DNA of 64,000 nucleotides from JBFHRE01 sp041746105. Its GTDB lineage: Bacteria > Actinomycetota > Acidimicrobiia > Spongiisociales > ZC4RG35. The position numbers and the translations under genes were made by a program. The notes beneath the pieces are model-generated. The model was not told where the DNA came from. It saw nothing but the letters and a program-made list of their open reading frames with translations, and searched no databases. This document shows, piece after piece, positions 59,959-64,000 of this stretch. Location: the NCBI GenBank assembly GCA_041746105.1, contig JBGTHP010000011.1, forward strand, positions 1 to 64,000. Reading direction: 5' to 3'. Within the stretch, counting starts at the first letter, position 1; every line of letters starts with the position of its first letter.

Positions 59959-61830
59959 ATGACCGAAAAGACCGCCACCCTCGACGCGCCGCCCGAAACA
60001 GTGATTCTCGACAGCGTCGTGATTCGGTTGGCAGGCGACTCAGGCGATGGAATGCAGTTGGCCGGAGCGCGGTTCACCGACGCGTCCGCTGCATTCGGAA
60101 ACGACCTCGCCACGTTCCCGAACTTCCCTGCAGAAATTCGCGCCCCGGCGGGCACGCTGCCGGGAGTGAGCTCCTTTCAGGTTCAGATCGCGGATTTCGA
60201 CATTCTCACCGCCGGAGATGAGCCTGACTGCCTGGTGGCAATGAACCCTGCCGGCCTCAAGGCCAACGTCTCCGATCTCCGCCAGGGGGGAACCCTGATC
60301 GTCAACCACGAGGCCTTTGACGAGCGCAACCTGGCCAAGGCCGGTTATGAAGTCAGCCCCCTCGAAGACGGATCGCTCGACGGCTTCAGGATGATTCAGG
60401 TCCCGATGGACACCCTCACCAAAGAGGCCGTCAAAGAGACCGGGGTGACCGGGCGCGACGTGCTGCGGTCCAAGAACTTCGTAGCCCTCGGGTTGCTCGC
60501 ATGGATGTTCCATCGTCCCACCGAGCCGACGGTCGATTGGGTGAACGCCAAGTTTGGAAAGAAGCCGGAGGTGGCCGCCGCCAACCTCGCCGCTTTTCGC
60601 GCGGGCCACACGTTTGGCGAAGTCACGGAGGCGACCCGGACCACCATCACCGTCAAACCGGCCAAACTCTCACCAGGGACATACACCAACGTCACCGGCA
60701 ACACAGCTCTGGCTTGGGGATTGATTGCGGCTTCGCAGGCGGCGAAGCTGCCACTGTTCTACGGCACGTACCCGATAACTCCCGCCTCGGACATCCTTCA
60801 CGAACTGAGCCGGCACAAGAACTTCGGCGTGAGGACCTTTCAGGCCGAGGACGAAATCGCCGGTGTTGGCGCCGCAATTGGTGCAGCGTTCGGCGGCAGC
60901 CTTGCGGCTACGGGTTCGTCTGGCCCAGGGATTGCGCTCAAGAGCGAGGCAATCTCGCTTGCCTTCATGACAGAGCTACCACTTATCGTCATCAACGTGC
61001 AGCGAGGTGGACCATCCACCGGGCTTCCGACCAAGGTAGAACAGTCCGATCTGCTGTTTTCCCTCTTCGGCCGCCACGGTGAGTCACCGCTCCCGGTCAT
61101 TGCCGCTTCGGCGCCGTCCGATGCGTTCGACGTGGCGATCGAGGCCGCCCGCATCGCCCTCAAATACATGACACCGGTGATACTCCTCTCGGACAACGTC
61201 ATCGCCAATGGGACCGAGCCATGGAAGCTCCCGAATGTCGACGACATACCCGACATCTCCGTGCCATTCGCCACCGCTCCGAATGCGCCCGATGGCTCAT
61301 ACCTCCCGTACATGCGGAACGTCGAGACGTTCGCTCGACCGTGGGCGATCCCTGGGACGCCCGGCTTGGAACACAGGATCGGAGGGTTGGAGAAGGAAGC
61401 GGTAAGCGGCAACGTCTCCTACACGCCCGCAAACCACCAGCTGATGACCGACTCGAGAGCGTGGAAGGTCAAGAACATCGAGAACGACATCCCCGAGCTC
61501 CAGGTTGCAGGCGACGGTGACGCCGAGATTCTGGTACTCGGTTGGGGATCGACCGCCGGCTCGATTCGGTCGGCAGCGGACAAGGTTCGCCGTCGCGATC
61601 TCAAAGTGGCCACCGCCCATCTCAGATATCTCAATCCGTTCCCTGCCAACCTCGGCGATGTCCTCAGACGATTCCCGAAGGTGCTCGTTCCGGAACTGAA
61701 CAGCGGGCAACTCCGCATGCTCATTCGCGCCGAGTTCCTCACGCCGGCCGAAGGTTTGAACAAGATCGCAGGACAACCGTTCCAGGTGAGTGAGATCGAA
61801 GACAAAATCATGGAGATGTTGGGATCATGA
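59959..61830 (+). CDS. korA: 2-oxoacid:ferredoxin oxidoreductase, alpha subunit (gamma-alpha fusion)
   Basis: 623 residues. Residues about 15-200 are the gamma domain (VIRLAGDSGDGMQLAGARFTDAS, FPNFPAEIRAPAGTLPGVSSFQVQIAD). From about 225 follow the pyrimidine-binding and transketolase-C domains (YPITPASDILHELSRHKNFGVRTFQAEDEIAGVGAAIGAAFGG, VQRGGPSTGLPTKVEQSDLLF, VLVPELNSGQLRMLI). With KorB it decarboxylates 2-oxoglutarate or another 2-oxoacid to the acyl-CoA and reduces ferredoxin. Reduced ferredoxin could feed RACo. GGAG is 10 nt before the ATG. korB overlaps its stop. Confidence 0.95.
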   Translation: MTEKTATLDAPPETVILDSVVIRLAGDSGDGMQLAGARFTDASAAFGNDLATFPNFPAEIRAPAGTLPGVSSFQVQIADFDILTAGDEPDCLVAMNPAGLKANVSDLRQGGTLIVNHEAFDERNLAKAGYEVSPLEDGSLDGFRMIQVPMDTLTKEAVKETGVTGRDVLRSKNFVALGLLAWMFHRPTEPTVDWVNAKFGKKPEVAAANLAAFRAGHTFGEVTEATRTTITVKPAKLSPGTYTNVTGNTALAWGLIAASQAAKLPLFYGTYPITPASDILHELSRHKNFGVRTFQAEDEIAGVGAAIGAAFGGSLAATGSSGPGIALKSEAISLAFMTELPLIVINVQRGGPSTGLPTKVEQSDLLFSLFGRHGESPLPVIAASAPSDAFDVAIEAARIALKYMTPVILLSDNVIANGTEPWKLPNVDDIPDISVPFATAPNAPDGSYLPYMRNVETFARPWAIPGTPGLEHRIGGLEKEAVSGNVSYTPANHQLMTDSRAWKVKNIENDIPELQVAGDGDAEILVLGWGSTAGSIRSAADKVRRRDLKVATAHLRYLNPFPANLGDVLRRFPKVLVPELNSGQLRMLIRAEFLTPAEGLNKIAGQPFQVSEIEDKIMEMLGS

Positions 61831-62831
61831 CGACATACACACGTTCCGATTTCCAAACGGATCAGGAAGTCCGTTGGTGCCCCGGCTGTGGTGACTACAC
61901 GATCCTCGCCGCCGTGCAACAGTTCATGGCCGGCATGGGTGTAGAGCGAGAGAAGATCGTCTTCATCTCCGGAATCGGCTGTTCCTCCCGTTTCCCGTAC
62001 TACATGAATACATACGGGATGCACTCCATCCACGGACGGGCCCCCGCAATCGCCAGTGGCCTCTCGGCCTCACGCCCCGATCTCGCCGTGTGGGTTGTCA
62101 CAGGTGACGGAGACGCATTGTCGATCGGTGGGAACCATTTGATCCATTCCCTTCGCAGGAACATGAATCTGAAAATCCTGCTGTTCAACAACCAGATCTA
62201 TGGCCTGACCAAAGGTCAATACTCACCTACCTCAGAGGTAGGCAAAGCAACCAAGTCGACTCCTTTGGGATCGATCGACTATCCGTTCAATCCGACGAGC
62301 CTGGCGATCGGAGCGGAAGCAACGTTTGTTGCCAGAACCATCGACATGGACAGGACTCACACCCAGGGAATCCTCGAGCAGGCCCACGCCCACCAGGGGT
62401 CCGCCTTCATCGAGATCTACCAGAACTGCAACGTGTTCAACGACAAGGCGTTCGTTCAGTTGACAGGTAAGGAAGAGCGGGTGCACAACCGGGTCGACCT
62501 CATCGCCGGAGAGAAGATCATCTTTGGCGAGGGCGGATCGAAAGCCGTGGTGATGAGGAACGGGTCGGCAACCATCGTTGACCGGAACACGGTCGCCGAT
62601 AGCGAGATCATGGTCCATGACCCGACCAAGGCAGACGCCTCGATCGCGTTCGCCCTGAGCCGGTTGTCGCATGGTCCATACGGGCCTACACCGTTGGGTG
62701 TCTTCCGATCGGTTAAGCGGCCAACCTACGAACAAACGATGATGCGGCAGATGGCCGATGCCCAGGCAAAGCGCGGCGCCGGTGATCTCGCCGCACTTCT
62801 CACCTCCCAGGGGTCCTGGACGGTCGATTGA
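61827..62831 (+). CDS. korB: 2-oxoacid:ferredoxin oxidoreductase, beta subunit
   Basis: 334 residues. The TPP domain has WCPGCGDYTILAAVQQF, GIGCSSRFPYYM, GDGDALSIGGNHLIHSLRRNMN and NNQIYGLTKGQYSPTSEVG. The Cys residues WCPGC and GIGC are the usual [4Fe-4S] ligands. IEIYQNCNVFND is conserved in KorB proteins. The ATG overlaps the korA stop (ATGA). KorAB is the ferredoxin-linked alternative to 2-oxoglutarate dehydrogenase common in actinobacteria and microaerophiles. Confidence 0.95.
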   Translation: MTTYTRSDFQTDQEVRWCPGCGDYTILAAVQQFMAGMGVEREKIVFISGIGCSSRFPYYMNTYGMHSIHGRAPAIASGLSASRPDLAVWVVTGDGDALSIGGNHLIHSLRRNMNLKILLFNNQIYGLTKGQYSPTSEVGKATKSTPLGSIDYPFNPTSLAIGAEATFVARTIDMDRTHTQGILEQAHAHQGSAFIEIYQNCNVFNDKAFVQLTGKEERVHNRVDLIAGEKIIFGEGGSKAVVMRNGSATIVDRNTVADSEIMVHDPTKADASIAFALSRLSHGPYGPTPLGVFRSVKRPTYEQTMMRQMADAQAKRGAGDLAALLTSQGSWTVD

Positions 62832-62833
62832 AT

Positions 62834-63508
62834 TCAGAGGTGTTTTGTCGCCTCCCGTATGCTCAAGCCCGAGAGGCGGTCTCGGTGGTCGTCCACAAAA
62901 CCACGGATCGCGTCCGGGTTGGTGTGGGCATATTGGCGGAGCGCCCAGCCGATTGCCTTCCTGATGAAGAACTCTCGCTCGTGGGCTCGCCGTAGGCAGA
63001 AATCGAAGAGCATCGCTGCATCGGTCTCGCCCTTATGACCGAGCTGGCAGAGGATGGCCGTTCTGCGGACCCACAGATCGTCGTCTTCGATCCATCGCTC
63101 CAGGGTCGGCCGCATGGCTACCCGGTTGGTGAGGACGACGTCGCCTACGAGGTGAGATGCAATGTCATCGACGAAATCCCACCACGCACCCTCTCTGATC
63201 AACTTCTCGTAGAGATCGGTCTGGGCCACCGTCTTGAACCGTTTGAAGCGATCCGCGTAACCGAGGGCGAGGTACTTTTCCTCACGGTGGCCCAACATCC
63301 AAAGAGCGTTGGTGCGTGATCGGTATTCGGATTCTGATCCTGGCTCGAACCGCTGACACAACTCGCGCAGTATCGGCTTGCGCAATGGTGACGAGACGCC
63401 GTAAAACGGCATATCCGTTTTCATGTAGGCCGCCATCTTTGAAGCCTTGGCCGGATCGGCCACCCGAGCGAGGCTGGATGCCACCCATCGAGTCATTTCG
63501 TCGGCCAT
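62834..63508 (-). CDS. AlkD-like DNA alkylation repair protein (HEAT-like repeats)
   Basis: 224 residues of an all-helical, ALK/HEAT-repeat fold. MPFYGVSSPLRKPILRELCQ, ALWMLGHREEKYLALGYADRF, EGAWWDFVDDIASHLVGDVV (with conserved Trp and Asp pair), DDDLWVRRTAILCQLGHKGETD and EFFIRKAIGWALRQYAHTNPD are typical of AlkD glycosylases, which remove cationic alkylated bases. The start is placed at ATG 63508 because the preceding open frame reads through a repeat. It converges on korB with 2 bp between them. Confidence 0.9.
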   Translation of the reverse strand: MADEMTRWVASSLARVADPAKASKMAAYMKTDMPFYGVSSPLRKPILRELCQRFEPGSESEYRSRTNALWMLGHREEKYLALGYADRFKRFKTVAQTDLYEKLIREGAWWDFVDDIASHLVGDVVLTNRVAMRPTLERWIEDDDLWVRRTAILCQLGHKGETDAAMLFDFCLRRAHEREFFIRKAIGWALRQYAHTNPDAIRGFVDDHRDRLSGLSIREATKHL

Positions 63509-63548
63509 CTCGCCAGCGTAACCCGAACCCCACGCCCGAACCCACCCC

Positions 63549-63733
63549 CCGAACTTTCGACAACTCGCCCCGAATACGGGGCGCACAACCTAAGGCTCCT
63601 GACCCCGCTACCAGGGCTCGATCGATGAGGATGGCGATAGAAACAACGCCTTTCACCCACCGGACCTGACTTTGGCCGCTCCCGACCCGAACTTTCGGCA
63701 ACTCGCCCCGAATACGGGGCGCACAGCCTAAGG
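63549..63733. repeat. Two 47-bp direct repeats, each with a perfect hairpin
   Basis: Copies at 63549-63595 and 63687-63733 differ at two positions. Each contains CGCCCCG AATA CGGGGCG, a perfect 7-bp stem with a 4-nt loop, and starts with CCGAACTTTCG. The 91 bp between them has no gene. The repeats resemble small REP-like or MITE-like elements, or duplicated terminators. They lie upstream of alkD and downstream of the partial gene at the right edge. Confidence 0.85.
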
Positions 63734-63738
63734 AACGA

Positions 63739-64000
63739 TCAGAACGCGCCCACATCTACTCCGTTGACGAGGACGTTTCTCGATTCGGTCCAGGAGCCGA
63801 GGTCGATGAAGAAATCGACCGGCTGGGTCACCTGGATACAGTTGGCCGCCGGGTTCCCGGCAACCACCAATTCCACGTCCAACGTCACCCCGTCGTCGAC
63901 AACCGTCCAGTGCGCCTGATGGCACGGGTCTGGAAGCTCACCTACAACATGCAGGCGGATTTGCAGGGGAAAGCTCTCGGCCACCAACAGCTCCAAAGAA
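63739..64000 (-). CDS. Partial hypothetical protein, 5' end beyond the window
   Basis: The minus-strand frame is open to the right edge, giving the last 87 or so residues of a longer protein. The sequence ends FIDLGSWTESRNVLVNGVDVGAF, with strand-like stretches IRLHVVGELPDPCHQAHWTV and VTLDVELVVAG. The pattern HVVGELPDPCHQAHWTV...VTLDVELVVAG-N-P-A-A-N-C resembles actinobacterial surface or lipoprotein domains with a Cys pair, but no family is assigned. The TTG at 63996 is probably internal. Confidence 0.5.
   Translation of the reverse strand, partial: SLELLVAESFPLQIRLHVVGELPDPCHQAHWTVVDDGVTLDVELVVAGNPAANCIQVTQPVDFFIDLGSWTESRNVLVNGVDVGAF

Noticed and set aside
1..64000. tRNA, rRNA, CRISPR arrays, prophage or complete insertion sequences
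   Set aside because: None was found: no cloverleaf or rRNA stretch recognised, no regularly spaced repeats, no transposase or phage structural genes.

Overview
The window is about 62-65% G+C by eye and reads as an uncultured actinobacterium, most likely near Acidimicrobiia. Supporting signs are a Lys/Ala/Pro-rich histone-like tail, a class F sortase beside a DUF4397 surface protein, fused PabBC, DUF3048 lipoproteins, Tad-type pseudopilins and many ATGA/GTGA start-stop overlaps. The assignment is by gene content only; there is no rRNA or tRNA in the window.

The dominant theme is catabolism of choline, glycine betaine and other N-methyl compounds through C1-tetrahydrofolate (THF) chemistry. 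Choline can be oxidised by BetA (35098-36756), and betaine imported by a ProX/ProV/ProW-ProW ABC transporter (31145-35095). Methyl groups can be removed by three non-pyrrolysine MttB-family methyltransferases (17272-18804, 18823-20358, 53309-54835) working with a corrinoid protein (47463-48161), a methyl-THF:corrinoid methyltransferase (50424-51320) and a reductive activator (51286-53316), or by a betaine-homocysteine-type methyltransferase (39711-40706). Dimethylglycine and sarcosine are then demethylated by two DMGDH-like flavoproteins (20358-22829; 42772-45300, the latter with EtfBA) and a heterotetrameric sarcosine oxidase (24396-28339). Glycine-derived serine can go to pyruvate through SdaA (48756-50096). 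C1 units leave through MetF (54832-55656), formate-THF ligase (484-2253) and an NAD-type formate dehydrogenase (2698-7373).

Layout: 1-333 histone-like tail; 484-7373 formate/THF block; 7438-8258 XRE/nucleotidyltransferase pair; 8399-17186 housekeeping and surface genes (PabBC, HhH-GPD glycosylase, DUF4397-sortase, TypA, META lipoprotein, CocE hydrolase); 17272-28339 MttB/DMGDH operon, divergent unknown pair and sarcosine oxidase; 28487-31070 first TadE/TadG operon; 31145-36756 betaine uptake and choline oxidation; 36914-39685 second TadE/TadG operon; 39711-45300 BHMT, EtfAB and DMGDH2; 45373-47320 GntR regulator and MFS transporter; 47463-56621 corrinoid operon with its IclR regulator and a small Cys-rich protein; 56621-59865 secreted proteins and an amidase; 59959-62831 KorAB; 62834-64000 AlkD, repeats and a partial gene.

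Main points: (1) the formate dehydrogenase catalytic gene has an in-frame UGA read as selenocysteine, with a SECIS hairpin whose apical loop and spacing match E. coli fdhF; (2) the alpha subunit is split, its Fe-S N-terminal half being encoded downstream of its catalytic half; (3) a GTTCCAC-type palindrome occurs before the iclR gene, before the corrinoid operon and before the distant DMGDH-MttB-MttB operon, suggesting one regulon; (4) the 342-bp gap before the BHMT gene folds into several hairpins and may be an undescribed cis-regulatory RNA; (5) the sarcosine oxidase has a shortened alpha subunit and a shuffled gene order.
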